Source: Rhizobium bangladeshense
Lineage (GTDB): Bacteria; Pseudomonadota; Alphaproteobacteria; Rhizobiales; Rhizobiaceae
Assembly (NCBI RefSeq): GCF_017357245.1
Contig: NZ_CP071613.1
Coordinates: 310,001-374,000 of the forward strand
Reading direction: 5' to 3'
Length of the DNA stretch: 64,000 nt
Shown: positions 34,318 to 44,358 of the stretch, one piece after another
Layout of the letters: each line of letters begins with the position of its first letter
Position numbering within the stretch: position 1 is the stretch's first letter
Position numbers and translations under genes: made by a program
The notes under the pieces: model-generated
What the model was told of the DNA's origin: nothing
The model's input: the letters and a program-made list of their open reading frames with translations, nothing else
Databases searched by the model: none

Positions 34318-36306
34318 ATGGACGCCGTTGTCGCAGTCACCCATCCGCTCGATCCTCTGAGCCTTGCCGAGATCGCCTCTGCCATTGCCATACTCAGGGA
34401 TAGGCAGAAACTCGCAGCCACGTTCCGCTTTCCGATAACCCGGCTGGAGGAACCGACCAAGGCGGATCTTGCGAGCCATCGCGTGGGCGACAGTCTGCCG
34501 CGTCTCGCCTTCATCCTGGCAATGGATATCAGCAACGGCGACTCCTTCGAAGGCATCGTCGACCTGACCGCTGGCAATGTCTCCTCCTATAAGAGACTGC
34601 CCCTTGACGAGCTGCCTTATGGCCAGCCGCCGGTCATGCTGTGCGAATTCGAAACCGTGGAAGGCACCGTCAAATCCGATCCGCGCTGGATCGCTGCCGT
34701 GAAGAAGCGCGGCATTACCGACGAGGATATTCCGCTCATCCAGATCGATCCTTTTTCCTCCGGCTATTTTGGCCGTGAATTCGAGAAGGGAAAGCGCATA
34801 GTCCGCGCCGTGTCCTACTGGCGCGAAGATATCCGTGACAACGGTTACGCACATCCGATCGAGGGCGTCGTAGCGGTGGTCGATCTGATCACCAATCGAG
34901 TGGTCGATCTCGTGGACGATGAAAAGATCATCCCGGTCCCGAGGAAAAAGCGCAATTATGGTCGCGAAACCTTCCCGGAACCGCGGCCCGATCTGAAGCC
35001 GCTGCATATTGTTCAGCCGCAGGGGCCGAGCTTTACTGTCGACGGCTGGAAAGTCGAATGGCAGAACTGGAGTTTCCGTGTCGGCTTCACCCCGCGCGAG
35101 GGGCTCGTTCTGCATGAACTCGGCATCAAGGATCAGGGCAGGCTGCGGCCCGTCGTCTTTCGCGCCAGCGTTACCGAAATGGTCGTGCCGTATGCCGATC
35201 CGACCGCGAACCATTATTGGAAGAGCGCCTTCGATGCCGGCGAATACGGCCTCGGGCGCCTGGCCAACAGCCTCGAACTTGGCTGCGACTGCCTCGGCCA
35301 CATTCACTATTTCGACGTGCCGGCGGCCGATGATTTCGGCCAGCCTTTCATCATGAAGAACGCCATCTGTATGCATGAGGAAGACTATGGCATCCTCTGG
35401 AAGCATTACGAATTCCGCAACGGTATTTTCGAAGTCCGCCGCTCCCGCCGCCTCGTCATCTCCTTCTTCGCAACTGTCGGCAACTATGATTACGGCTTCT
35501 ACTGGTATCTCTACCAGGACGGCACGATCCAGCTCGAAGCCAAGCTCACCGGCATCATCCAAACGGCGGCAGTCGCGACCGGCGAAACCTATCTTTGGGG
35601 CGGTATGGTCGATGACAATCTCGGCGGCCCGACCCACCAGCATTTCTTCAATGCGCGCCTGCATATGGATGTCGATGGCGATGGCAACACCGTGACCGAG
35701 CATGAGTTCGTGCCACGTCCCTGGGGTGAAGACAATCCCTACGGCAATGTCTTCGATACTAGGACTCGCGTGCTGAAGCGCGAACTCGATTCGCCTGCGC
35801 TCGCCAATGGCGAGACAGGCCGCTACTGGAAAGTCTCCAACCCAAATATGCAGAACAGCGTCGGCAAAGCGCCAGGCTACAAGATCGTCGTCATGCCGTC
35901 ACCTGTCATGCTTGCCCAGCCGGATTCGACCGTTGCCCAGCGCGGCGGCTTCGCCAAGAAACACATCTGGGTCACGGCCTTCGATGCCAGGGAAAAATAT
36001 GCGAGCGGCGATTATCCGAACGTTCATGCCGGCGGCGACGGCCTGCCGGGCTATGTCAAGCAGAACCGCGAAATCGAGAATGCCGATGTCGTGCTCTGGC
36101 ATTCCTTCGGCCATACCCATGTCTGCAAGCCTGAGGATTTTCCGATCATGCCAATGGAATATGCGGGCTTCACGCTGAAACCGAACGGCTTCTTCGCATC
36201 TAACATTGCCATGGACCTGCCGCCTGATGGAAACGAGGAGAGCGTCGACAATCGTCTGCCGCACTCGCATGAAAAAATCGCAAGCGGTTCCTGCTGCCAC
36301 ACGTAA
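34318..36306 (+). CDS. tynA: Primary-amine oxidase (copper, topaquinone), cytosolic type
   Basis: A 662-residue quinoprotein. The topaquinone precursor is Tyr390 in VGNYDYG, the catalytic base is Asp306 in FDAGEYG, and the copper ligands are His440 and His442 (PTHQHFF) and His601 (GHTHVCKPEDFP). The spacing of base, cofactor and ligands equals that of the Arthrobacter phenylethylamine oxidase as I remember it. It converts primary amines to aldehydes with release of ammonia and hydrogen peroxide. Unlike E. coli TynA it has no signal peptide, so oxidation occurs in the cytoplasm after uptake by the adjacent permease. ATG 34318 follows AGAGG at 7 bases; ATG 34312 is too close to that site. Confidence 0.95.
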   Translation: MDAVVAVTHPLDPLSLAEIASAIAILRDRQKLAATFRFPITRLEEPTKADLASHRVGDSLPRLAFILAMDISNGDSFEGIVDLTAGNVSSYKRLPLDELPYGQPPVMLCEFETVEGTVKSDPRWIAAVKKRGITDEDIPLIQIDPFSSGYFGREFEKGKRIVRAVSYWREDIRDNGYAHPIEGVVAVVDLITNRVVDLVDDEKIIPVPRKKRNYGRETFPEPRPDLKPLHIVQPQGPSFTVDGWKVEWQNWSFRVGFTPREGLVLHELGIKDQGRLRPVVFRASVTEMVVPYADPTANHYWKSAFDAGEYGLGRLANSLELGCDCLGHIHYFDVPAADDFGQPFIMKNAICMHEEDYGILWKHYEFRNGIFEVRRSRRLVISFFATVGNYDYGFYWYLYQDGTIQLEAKLTGIIQTAAVATGETYLWGGMVDDNLGGPTHQHFFNARLHMDVDGDGNTVTEHEFVPRPWGEDNPYGNVFDTRTRVLKRELDSPALANGETGRYWKVSNPNMQNSVGKAPGYKIVVMPSPVMLAQPDSTVAQRGGFAKKHIWVTAFDAREKYASGDYPNVHAGGDGLPGYVKQNREIENADVVLWHSFGHTHVCKPEDFPIMPMEYAGFTLKPNGFFASNIAMDLPPDGNEESVDNRLPHSHEKIASGSCCHT

Positions 36307-36794
36307 AGCGTGGACGCAGGACGAAGGATGATGCCCGCATGATAGTGGGCGATCGGGTTCTCGGAAGGGTCCGGGGTCCGGTCGTTCCGCAAGGATTTCT
36401 CGGCGCCGTCCTCTGCGCTGCTCTCAAAGTACGCTCCATTCCAATCGTCAAGACGGTTCCATAAATCACCGATATGCCGCGCGAGGGAATCGCGTGGTCG
36501 ACGGTTCGTATCCGTTCAACTGCAGGAATGCGATTTGCTGCCAGGTACCGATAGATTTTGACCTCAGAGCTTCTCCGCCAACGCTTTCACCGCTTCTGCT
36601 TGCGGCGCCATGAAGTGATAAAGGTAGGTCTTCGCCATCACCACCTGTTTCAGCCGCGCCGAGTTCAGCAGGCGGGTGCCATCTTGCTGAAGGATCGCTT
36701 CCGTCTTCCTTCCGATTCGACGGCGGCGGTCGATCAAGCCGCGCTCCTGCGGAGACATGTTTCGTGAACACTGAGCGGCCAGTGAAAATATCAA
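36307..36794. other. Gene-poor interval with a possible small minus-strand ORF
   Basis: This interval of about 490 bases lies between the convergent amine oxidase and taurine genes. On the minus strand a 76-codon frame at 36564-36794 ends in QVVMAKTYLYHFMAPQAEAVKALAEKL-like sequence that looks protein-like (helical, ordinary composition), but it has no recognisable family and no clear ribosome site. A second fragment near 36480-36550 reads KIYRYLAANRIPAVERI and may be a decayed DNA-binding or other gene. Nothing here can be called with confidence. Confidence 0.3.
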
Positions 36795-37649
36795 TCACGC
36801 CCTTCCACGCCATGGCACGAGTTTCCTTTCCAGCCAGCGCATCGCGAATTCAAACATGATCGCGAAGAAGCCTATGACGAAGATGCCCATCATGACGATG
36901 TCGGTGCGCAGGAAGTTCGAAGCATTCAGGACCATCTGGCCCACGCCTGTTGAGGCTGCGACCATTTCGGCGGCGACCAGCGTTGTCCAGCCGACCCCCA
37001 TACCGATCCGCAGGCCGACAAGGATGTCTGGGAGGGCCGCCGGGAAAACGACGAAACAAAGCAGCTGCCAACGGCTGGCGCCAAGGGCGCGCGCCGCATT
37101 GATCTGGTCGGACGAAGCGGACAACACGCCGGCCCGTGCGGCAAGAGCCACGGGCGCGAAGCAGGCGAGGAAGATCAACAGAACCTTCGATGTTTCCCCG
37201 ATGCCGAACCAGATGATGACGAGCGGCAAGTAAGCGAGCGGCGGCAGCGGCCGGTAAAACTCAATGAACGGGTCGAGCATCGCGCGGATGGCAGGGCTGA
37301 GGCCCATGGAAAGGCCGACGGGAATACCGATCAAGGCCGCCAACAGGAAAGCCGAAATCACGCGAAACAGGCTCATCAGAACATGTTCGGTGAGCGGAGC
37401 GCCATCGATATTGCCCTCTATGGCCGAAATGAAGGCATTCAAGACCGTTTCAACTTTGGGAAGGAACAGCGGCTTGACCAGGCCGAGATGAGTCACTGCG
37501 ATCCAGACCGCTAGAACCAGCAACACGGTCAGCATGCTGATCAGGCCCATTTGAATTGCGGTCAGGGCGGTGCGGCTGCGAGCAGGCTTGGCCCGTGACG
37601 GTCGCGCGACGGGTAACTCAGCCGCAGTGTTCGACGCTCCCTCGTTCAT
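36795..37649 (-). CDS. tauC: Taurine-type ABC transporter permease
   Basis: A 284-residue inner-membrane protein with about six membrane helices. The EAA loop is visible as [36 protein letters not shown], the site that contacts the ATPase, and the family is SsuC/TauC. The ATG at 37649 overlaps the stop of the ATPase gene. Taurine as substrate is inferred from neighbours rather than from this subunit. Confidence 0.92.
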   Translation of the reverse strand: MNEGASNTAAELPVARPSRAKPARSRTALTAIQMGLISMLTVLLVLAVWIAVTHLGLVKPLFLPKVETVLNAFISAIEGNIDGAPLTEHVLMSLFRVISAFLLAALIGIPVGLSMGLSPAIRAMLDPFIEFYRPLPPLAYLPLVIIWFGIGETSKVLLIFLACFAPVALAARAGVLSASSDQINAARALGASRWQLLCFVVFPAALPDILVGLRIGMGVGWTTLVAAEMVAASTGVGQMVLNASNFLRTDIVMMGIFVIGFFAIMFEFAMRWLERKLVPWRGRA

Positions 37650-38437
37650 GCCACCAACCCTTCCTTCATCTTGTCGCCTTTGTGGATCGCGGCCAGGACC
37701 TCTTCCCGGATGGCGATGAAGTCCGGCGAGGATTTGACCGCGCGTGCATCACCGCCTTCCAGGAAACGCCGGCCGAAATTCAGCGCTATCATGCGCGCGA
37801 TGCGCCCGGGGCGCGGTGTCATGATGATCAGTTTTGTCGCAAGAAAGATCGCCTCCTCGACATCATGAGTGATGAAGAAAGCCATCTTGTTTGTCTGAGC
37901 CCAGACCTTAAGGATCAGTTCCTGGACCTGCTCGCGCGTAAAGGCGTCAAGTGCGCCGAGAGGCTCATCCATGAGCAGCATTTCGGGATCTGCGGCAAGT
38001 GCTCGGGCGATGCCGACGCGCTGCTGCATGCCGCCCGAAAGTTCGTAGATCTTTTTCTCGCCAAATTCGTCGAGGCTGACGAGGCTCAGCATGTGGCGTG
38101 CGCGCTCGAGTCTTTCGGCTTTCGCCATGCCCTGCATGCGTAGACCGAAGGCGACGTTGTCCACGACCGAAAGCCACGGCATCAAGGCGTGGCGCTGAAA
38201 GACCACGCCGCGATCTGCTCCCGGCTTGGTAACAGGCTTGCCGTCGATCTCGATAATGCCTTCCGTCACCGGCTGGAAGCCCGCGATGCAGGACAGAAGC
38301 GTGGTCTTCCCGCATCCAGAGGCGCCAAGCGCCACTACAAACTCGCCCGGCTGGATATCCAGATTGATGCGTGAGAGCGCGACTACGCCGCTTTCGCCTT
38401 CACCATAGTGGACGCTAACATTGCGAATCTCGAGCAT
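37646..38437 (-). CDS. tauB: Taurine-type ABC transporter ATP-binding protein
   Basis: A 263-residue ATPase with Walker [13 protein letters not shown], signature [16 protein letters not shown], Walker [13 protein letters not shown] and switch His in [10 protein letters not shown]. The start is ATG 38437 ([12 protein letters not shown]), preceded by GGAGCGGTGAAG; the longer upstream frame has no similarity and lies over the end of tauA. It overlaps tauC by 4 bases. The group is the SsuB/TauB family. Confidence 0.93.
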   Translation of the reverse strand: MLEIRNVSVHYGEGESGVVALSRINLDIQPGEFVVALGASGCGKTTLLSCIAGFQPVTEGIIEIDGKPVTKPGADRGVVFQRHALMPWLSVVDNVAFGLRMQGMAKAERLERARHMLSLVSLDEFGEKKIYELSGGMQQRVGIARALAADPEMLLMDEPLGALDAFTREQVQELILKVWAQTNKMAFFITHDVEEAIFLATKLIIMTPRPGRIARMIALNFGRRFLEGGDARAVKSSPDFIAIREEVLAAIHKGDKMKEGLVA

Positions 38438-38499
38438 CTGCTTCACCGCTCCAAACAGAAGATGGGCCAACCGCACTCCAGCTCGCCCATGGGATTGGC

Positions 38500-39504
38500 T
38501 TACTTGGCAGCCTTGACGTATTCGTCTGTGACGAAGGCGGCATAATCCGGGGCAAGCTCGGTCACGCGGCCCTGCTCCTTCAGGAACTCGGCCGTCGACT
38601 GTAGCGCCTTGGCCGCGCCGCCGCCCAGCCAATCGGCGGAAGCCTGTTCGTCGAGCGTCGGGAACTTGTAGGCGGCCATGCCTGCGGGAACGTCCGCTGC
38701 GTTCGCTCCGGTCCATTTGACGACGGCTGCGACCGGCTTGGAATCCGGCGTCCACGAAGCCTTGTTCGCGGTATAGTCGGCATCGGCCGCCGCAAGCAGC
38801 TTGACGAAGGTCGTCATGAACTCCTTGTTGGCGGCGGCGAACTTGTCGGTGACGACGATGCCGTCAAACGTCGCCTTGCCCTTGGCGGCGAAATCCCCGG
38901 CGCTGGCAATGACAGTGCCGCTTTTCTTGGCAACATCGAGAACCGGCGCCCAGATGAAGGTGGCGTCCACATCACCGCGTTCCCATGCGGCCGCAATTTC
39001 CGGCGGACGCATGTTGAGCAGCTTGACGTCCTTGCTTGACAGGCCGGCTTCGGAAAGCGCGTACATCAGCTGGTAGTGCGACGTTGAGACGAACGGAACG
39101 GCGACCGTCTTGCCCTTCAGGTCGGAAATCGTCTTGATGCCGCTGCCATTGCGCGCGACGAGCTGTTCTGCGTTGGCAATGTCGTCGAGGATCCAGAAGA
39201 GCTTGATCGGCAGACCTTGCGAGGCGGCAGCAGCGACAGGCGAGGAGCCCGCTTCCCCAATATCAACGTCACCGGAGGACATGGCGCGGATAACGTCGCC
39301 GCCGCCGCCGAACTTGACCCACTTGATCTTGTAGCCGGTTTCGGATTCCAACTTGCCGGATTCCATCAGGACGCGGATGGGCGTCATCATGTCCTGGTAG
39401 GCGAAGGTAACGCTCTTGTCCTGAGCCGCCGCCCCGAACGAGATTCCTAAAACGGCGCTGCACGTCACGGCAAGGGATGCAAAGGCTTTGCTGAGGCGGT
39501 TCAT
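38500..39504 (-). CDS. tauA: Taurine ABC transporter substrate-binding protein
   Basis: A 334-residue exported binding protein. The signal peptide covers about the first 27 residues ([18 protein letters not shown]). The TauA fold is recognisable from [45 protein letters not shown] and [16 protein letters not shown], which fits TauA proteins rather than SsuA. It is the first gene of the tauABC operon and is divergent from the exporter gene at 39723, with about 220 bases for both promoters. Confidence 0.92.
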   Translation of the reverse strand: MNRLSKAFASLAVTCSAVLGISFGAAAQDKSVTFAYQDMMTPIRVLMESGKLESETGYKIKWVKFGGGGDVIRAMSSGDVDIGEAGSSPVAAAASQGLPIKLFWILDDIANAEQLVARNGSGIKTISDLKGKTVAVPFVSTSHYQLMYALSEAGLSSKDVKLLNMRPPEIAAAWERGDVDATFIWAPVLDVAKKSGTVIASAGDFAAKGKATFDGIVVTDKFAAANKEFMTTFVKLLAAADADYTANKASWTPDSKPVAAVVKWTGANAADVPAGMAAYKFPTLDEQASADWLGGGAAKALQSTAEFLKEQGRVTELAPDYAAFVTDEYVKAAK

Positions 39505-39722
39505 GGAAGCTCACTCCTTGAGAGGATCGGGAAGACGGACCCATTAAGACGGAAGCAAGCATTGTGCCGAAAGAGCCAGTTGCAGCCATCTCTCCCGCCA
39601 TCTGGACCAGTGAGGGTGCGAAGAACTCTAACTGGCACCCCAGATGTGCGGGTCTGGCTCTGCCATTAGGCAGAACGCAGATTCTAGAAGCAGATCAGGC
39701 GCGAGCTGATGCTGGAGGCTTG

Positions 39723-40466
39723 ATGGAGATATTGGCGATTGCAGCCATGACATTTGTGGCGGGCGCGTTTCGCGGCATTACCGGCTTTGGTTATGCGATG
39801 GTTGCCGCCCTTGGATTGACCAACGCATTGATTGCGCCCAGCGTCAGCGTGCCGTTCATCCTGTTCAACGATCTCGTGCTGACTGCATGTACCCTTGGCG
39901 ACCGCAAGGGAGGAAGCGTGGATTGGAACGCCACACGCATCCTTCTGGTGTCGGGCTTTTGCGGAGCGCTGTCCGGCGGTTGGCTTGCCGCGTACCTGGA
40001 TGCATCCACCGCCCGTATATTTGTCGCAGCTTTCGTAATGCTGGCTGCCAGCGTCGCCTTAATTCGCAATCCTCCGAGATGGCTGGCAGGCCGCGCCCTT
40101 GGACTTGCGTTCGGTTTCGCAGTTGGCCTACTTCTTTCGGCCTTTGCGGTCGGCGGGCCGCTTGCGGCTGCTTGGCTTCTCGCCGGTGGTACGCAGCGCT
40201 CCCACGTCCGCGGCACGCTGGCCGTATTCTTCGGCGTGATCGATTTGGTCAGCCTTGCAAGCCGCTTGCTCATCGGCGGGGTTGATCCACAGTTGCCCGG
40301 GCTCCTCGTTTCCTATGTTCCTGTGACCCTGGGCGGCTTTGGCGCCGGTTATCTGCTGTCCCGGTGGCTTCGGCCTAATATATGGCATCGGATAGCATCC
40401 GGCGGCCTGGTCGCAATTGCCCTGGCCGGTCTTGCGCAAGCTGTTTTCGCTCTCATCTCAACCTGA
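39723..40466 (+). CDS. isfE: TSUP (TauE/SafE) family exporter, probable isethionate exporter
   Basis: A 247-residue membrane protein with about seven or eight hydrophobic segments, beginning MEILAIAAMTFVAGAFRGITGFGYAM, the first TSUP repeat. The family exports sulfite, sulfoacetate or other sulfonates. The next gene encodes an IsfD-like sulfoacetaldehyde reductase. In Klebsiella oxytoca the pair isfD-isfE (reductase and TauE-like exporter) releases isethionate during taurine nitrogen use, and the same pair is seen here. ATG 39723 follows GGAGG at about 5 bases. Confidence 0.8.
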   Translation: MEILAIAAMTFVAGAFRGITGFGYAMVAALGLTNALIAPSVSVPFILFNDLVLTACTLGDRKGGSVDWNATRILLVSGFCGALSGGWLAAYLDASTARIFVAAFVMLAASVALIRNPPRWLAGRALGLAFGFAVGLLLSAFAVGGPLAAAWLLAGGTQRSHVRGTLAVFFGVIDLVSLASRLLIGGVDPQLPGLLVSYVPVTLGGFGAGYLLSRWLRPNIWHRIASGGLVAIALAGLAQAVFALIST

Positions 40467-40486
40467 TCGTCGGAAGGAATTCAAAA

Positions 40487-41260
40487 ATGCCCCAAATAGC
40501 GCTGGTGACCGGTGCCACGTCCGGATTCGGGCAGTCCATTGCCCGACGCTTCGTTGCTGAGGGATGGAGCGTCATCGTGACGGGACGGCGTAAGGACCGG
40601 CTTGATGAACTTGTGGCGGAACTGGGCGGTGCAGCACAGGCGTATGGGTTGTGTTTCGACATTCGTGACGAAGAGGCGACGCGCCAGGCGCTTGCATCAC
40701 TGCCCCCCGTGTTTCAGGGCGTGGACGCGCTTGTCAACAATGCCGGCCTGGCGCTCGGCACCGGCACCGCGGACACCTGCGACCTCGCCGAGTGGCGAAC
40801 GATGATCGACACCAATATCAACGGTCTGGTCACTATTACGCGGTTAATGCTCGACGGTCTGATCGCACGGCGTGGCCTCGTCGTGAACCTGGCCTCGATC
40901 GCGTCGAACTGGCCTTATCCCGGCGGCAATGTCTATGGGGGCACCAAGGCGTTCGTCCGACAGTTTTCCCTTGGCCTACGTAGCGATCTTTCCAGCCGCG
41001 GCGTTCGCGTGACGTCGATCGAACCGGGACTATCCGAAAGCGAATTCACACTGGTGCGCACCGGCGGCGACAAGGCGGCATACGACAAGCTTTACCAGGG
41101 CGCCAGTCCGCTCCAGCCAAAAGACATCGCCGAGACCGTCTACTGGGTCGCTTCACTGCCGGCGCATGTCAACATCAACAGCATCGAGATCATGCCGGTC
41201 AGCCAATCCTGGGCGCCATTCCAGATCCATCGCGAAACGACTGCCCAACCGGAACGATGA
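40487..41260 (+). CDS. isfD: SDR, probable sulfoacetaldehyde reductase
   Basis: A 257-residue classical SDR with TGATSGFG (residues 8-15), NNAG (84-87), active-site Ser137, Tyr150 and Lys154 (GNVYGGTKAF), and the C-terminal motif NINSIEIMPVSQSW typical of the YdfG/IsfD branch. The substrate assignment rests on context: it follows an IsfE-like exporter and lies beside tauABC, the aminotransferase that makes sulfoacetaldehyde, and TauR. It would reduce sulfoacetaldehyde to isethionate with NADPH. 3-hydroxy acid dehydrogenase activity (YdfG-like) is the alternative. GAAGGA precedes the ATG. Confidence 0.85.
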   Translation: MPQIALVTGATSGFGQSIARRFVAEGWSVIVTGRRKDRLDELVAELGGAAQAYGLCFDIRDEEATRQALASLPPVFQGVDALVNNAGLALGTGTADTCDLAEWRTMIDTNINGLVTITRLMLDGLIARRGLVVNLASIASNWPYPGGNVYGGTKAFVRQFSLGLRSDLSSRGVRVTSIEPGLSESEFTLVRTGGDKAAYDKLYQGASPLQPKDIAETVYWVASLPAHVNINSIEIMPVSQSWAPFQIHRETTAQPER

Positions 41261-41306
41261 AGGCCACGGCATGATCGGCGTAGCCCTCATCTCGTTGTTG
41301 TGTCGA

Positions 41307-42689
41307 TCAGCCGAAAACTTTGGTCAGCGCCGTATCGACCGCACCGGTAACCTCGTCGATATCGCTGGCCGAGGCGATCAGGGCCGGGCTGAAGCACAAC
41401 GTGTTGTTCAATCCCGGCAGCGACCGGTTGGTGGCGCCGATGATGACACCATTCGCCAGGCAGGCTGCGACGACGGCTTGCACCTGCTTTTCCTCAACAG
41501 GTTCTTTTGTTTGTCTGTTGCTCACAAGCTCGGCACCACAGAACAGGCCTGCGCCTCGAACGTCGCCTATGACCTCATGGCGCGTCTGCAGCTCCCACAG
41601 GTTGGCGCGGAGGCGCTCACCCATAAGCGTGGTGTTTTCGAGAAGATTCTCGTCCTCGATGATCCGCATGTTCTCAAGCGCGGCAGCCGGGCCAGCCACA
41701 CAACCCCCAAAGGTCGAGATGTCGCGAAAGAAGGAAAGGGGATCGGAGGGATCGTCCTTAAAGAGGTTGAAGACTTTTTCGTTGGTAACGGTGCAAGAGA
41801 TGGCCGCGTAGCCGGATGCCACGCCTTTTGCCATGGTTACGAAATCCGGCTCGATGCCAAAATTCTGGTAACCGAACCACTTGCCGGTGCGGCCGACGCC
41901 GCAGACGACCTCGTCGATGTGAAGTAAGATATCGTAGCGCCGGCAGATGTCCTGCACCGTTTCCCAATAGCCGGCGGGGGGAACGATGACGCCACCACCG
42001 GCCGTGATCGGCTCGAGACACAGCGCGCCAATCGTTTCCGGTCCCTCCCGGAGAATGACGTCCTCGATCGCCTGTGCCGCCCGTTCGCCGTAATTCGCAA
42101 TGTCGCCGTACTGGCCGCGATACTCGAGGCAGTGCGGCACTTCCACGAAGCCAGACGGCATAGGTCCGTACTGCTCGCGCCGTTCCGGCTGCCCTGCTGC
42201 AGCAAGCGTTCCGATCGTCGTGCCGTGATAGTCGCGTTCCCTGTAGAGGATCTTGTATTTCTGACCGCCATAATGACGGTGTGCGATCTGCCGCACCATC
42301 TTGAAGACCTTCTCGTTCGCTTCCGATCCGGAATTCGAATAGTAGACGCGGCTCATGCCGGGCATCTTGTCAATGAGCTTCCGCGCAAAGAGCGCGCCGG
42401 GAATGGAGCCGGCTGAATTCGCAAAGTAGTTGAGCTTGACCAACTGGTCGCGCACGGCGTTGGCGATGCTCTCGCGGCCGAAGCCGACATTCACCGTCCA
42501 GACGCCGCCCGATACCGCATCGAGATATTCCTTGCCCGTGGCATCCCAGACCCGCATGCCGCGTCCCTCGACGAAGATGCGGGGATCGACGGTTTCGAAC
42601 GTCTTGTGCTGCGTCAGATGGTGCCAGACATGCGCGCGATCGGCTTCGATGACGTCACGGATGTCGTTGGGTTGAACGAGGGAATTCAT
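41307..42689 (-). CDS. tpa: Taurine:pyruvate aminotransferase
   Basis: A 460-residue class III PLP aminotransferase. Lys288 in TMAKGVASGY binds PLP, Asp259 in LLHIDEVVCGVGRTGK contacts the ring nitrogen, and SNSGSEANEKVFKM forms the phosphate site. The N-terminal part (THVWHHLTQHK-like, TVNVGFGRESIANAV) fits the Tpa group. It would move the amino group of taurine to pyruvate, giving sulfoacetaldehyde and alanine. The beta-alanine and omega-amino acid aminotransferases are close relatives, so the substrate is supported mainly by tauABC, isfDE and TauR. It lies 103 bases downstream of tauR on the same strand. Confidence 0.9.
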   Translation of the reverse strand: MNSLVQPNDIRDVIEADRAHVWHHLTQHKTFETVDPRIFVEGRGMRVWDATGKEYLDAVSGGVWTVNVGFGRESIANAVRDQLVKLNYFANSAGSIPGALFARKLIDKMPGMSRVYYSNSGSEANEKVFKMVRQIAHRHYGGQKYKILYRERDYHGTTIGTLAAAGQPERREQYGPMPSGFVEVPHCLEYRGQYGDIANYGERAAQAIEDVILREGPETIGALCLEPITAGGGVIVPPAGYWETVQDICRRYDILLHIDEVVCGVGRTGKWFGYQNFGIEPDFVTMAKGVASGYAAISCTVTNEKVFNLFKDDPSDPLSFFRDISTFGGCVAGPAAALENMRIIEDENLLENTTLMGERLRANLWELQTRHEVIGDVRGAGLFCGAELVSNRQTKEPVEEKQVQAVVAACLANGVIIGATNRSLPGLNNTLCFSPALIASASDIDEVTGAVDTALTKVFG

Positions 42690-42792
42690 GATTGCCTCCG
42701 ATTAAAGGATGGCATCACTTAGCATAGGTCACAGTGCATGCGCCCGGCCAAAGCGTCTCTGGCTCCATGGAATGTCCGATCTGGACCCGGCA

Positions 42793-44358
42793 TCAGACCA
42801 AAATAGCCGGATGACAGCCCGGCTGTCTGCCATGGTCGCGCAACCCTGTGCCGGATCTCTCGACAGACTTCTCGATAAGTTTTGCCAGCCTGAAGAGCCC
42901 TGCCTCAATCCGATGGGTCGCAATCGAGCCGAAGCCGAGCCGGAGATATCGACGCCCTGCGAGAGGATCAGCAAAGAAGATGTCGCCCGCCTCGACCAAT
43001 ACTCCGGACTGGCGCGCCAAATCCATCAACTGCCGGCCGTCGAAGCCGGGGGGGCCCTCTATCCAGAAGCTTGTCGCACCCTGCCCCCGGATGATCCTGC
43101 ATGACGGCACCAGATCGGGAAGCCGATCGGCAATCAGGTTTGCCCTCTCAAGCATCACGGCGCCGGTTCGGCCAAGATGTTGTCGATAGTGGCCGAGCGC
43201 GATGAAATTGGCGAGTGCGCGCTGGTTATTGGTCGGGGGGTGACGCAACATCAGACGGCGCAAAACCCTGAGTTCGCTGATGACCGGCGGCGGGGCGACA
43301 ATGTAGCCGACACGCAGCCCTGGAGCCAGCACCTTGGAGAAGCTGCCGACATAGATGACCCGTCCTTCCGCATCCAGGCTCTTGAGGGACGGGATGTCTC
43401 CATCGCTCTCAATGGACAGATCCGCCTCATAGTCATCCTCGACAATCACGACGTTCTCGCGGCTGGCAATCTGTAGCAATTGTTGGCGTCGATCGAGCGG
43501 CATGACGGCGGTTGTGGGGCATTGGTGGCTGACAGTGAGAAAGGTGACGTCACGGCTGACAAAATCGTCGTCCGGCAACACGCCATGGCGATCGAGCGTC
43601 AGGCCAACGATGTTCCTTGTAGCGAGGCTCACCATATTGCGGACGTCGGGATAGCCCGGATCCTCTATGCCGACTGCCGTGGTCGGGCCGACGAGCAGCT
43701 GGACAAGCATCGACAAAGCCTGCTGCGAGCCAATCGTGACGATGATCTCGCCTTTGCCGGCGAAGATGCCGCGCCTCGGTAGCACCTGCACTTGCAACTG
43801 CTCCACAAGGTCGGGGTCGTCATCGTCGATCATGTCGCCGGCCCAGCCCTGTATTTCCTTCACGCTGGAAGCTGCCCGCACCGCCTCGCGCCAATTATTG
43901 GTCGGGAACAGGGCGGGATCGTATTGGCCAAATAGGAAAGGGTAGGCGTAGTCGAGCCAGTTGCGCGGCTTGCAAATCTGCCGAAGACCCGATGGTTTGA
44001 TCGCGAAGCGCGACGACCAGTCGTCCACTGCATCAGCCTGATGTCGTGCCTTGATCCGACCGTTGCCGCCGGCCGCGACAAAGATGCCGCTGCGCTCTCG
44101 TGAGACCAGAAAGCCTTCGTCGATGAGCGATTGATAGGCAGTCGTGACGGTATTGCGCGCAATCCCGAGAAGGCTGGCAAGCTGGCGTGTGGACGGCAGA
44201 CGCGTATTCTTGCTGAGCATGCCCGTTTCGATCGCATGGACGATCATGCGTCGAATCTGCAGGTTAAGTGCCTGTCCGTCCTTCGTCAAAGCGCCGAAAA
44301 GACGACGCCATGTCACGTCCGTGACCGCCTGCGAATTGTTCGTGCCCAGAGGTTTCAT
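42793..44358 (-). CDS. tauR: MocR/GntR family regulator, TauR-like
   Basis: The protein has about 521 residues. Residues about 20-95 form a GntR winged helix-turn-helix (MIVHAIETGMLSKNTRLPSTRQLASLLGIARNTVTTAYQSLIDEG), and the remainder is an aminotransferase-like domain with the PLP lysine in GSFSKVLAPGLRVGY. TauR proteins of this design activate taurine genes when PLP and taurine are bound. The start is uncertain: ATG 44358 has no clear ribosome site, and the open frame runs to 44490. It is followed by tpa on the same strand. Confidence 0.88.
   Translation of the reverse strand: MKPLGTNNSQAVTDVTWRRLFGALTKDGQALNLQIRRMIVHAIETGMLSKNTRLPSTRQLASLLGIARNTVTTAYQSLIDEGFLVSRERSGIFVAAGGNGRIKARHQADAVDDWSSRFAIKPSGLRQICKPRNWLDYAYPFLFGQYDPALFPTNNWREAVRAASSVKEIQGWAGDMIDDDDPDLVEQLQVQVLPRRGIFAGKGEIIVTIGSQQALSMLVQLLVGPTTAVGIEDPGYPDVRNMVSLATRNIVGLTLDRHGVLPDDDFVSRDVTFLTVSHQCPTTAVMPLDRRQQLLQIASRENVVIVEDDYEADLSIESDGDIPSLKSLDAEGRVIYVGSFSKVLAPGLRVGYIVAPPPVISELRVLRRLMLRHPPTNNQRALANFIALGHYRQHLGRTGAVMLERANLIADRLPDLVPSCRIIRGQGATSFWIEGPPGFDGRQLMDLARQSGVLVEAGDIFFADPLAGRRYLRLGFGSIATHRIEAGLFRLAKLIEKSVERSGTGLRDHGRQPGCHPAILV

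Noticed and set aside
34189..35703. A 504-codon minus-strand frame opposite the amine oxidase gene
   Set aside because: It is antisense to a gene with all catalytic residues in place, and no family features are seen in the minus-strand translation.
38438..38755. N-terminal extension of the taurine ATPase by about 106 codons
   Set aside because: The extension is Arg-rich read-through of the tauA 3-prime region in another frame. ABC ATPases of this family begin at the MLEIRNVSV segment.
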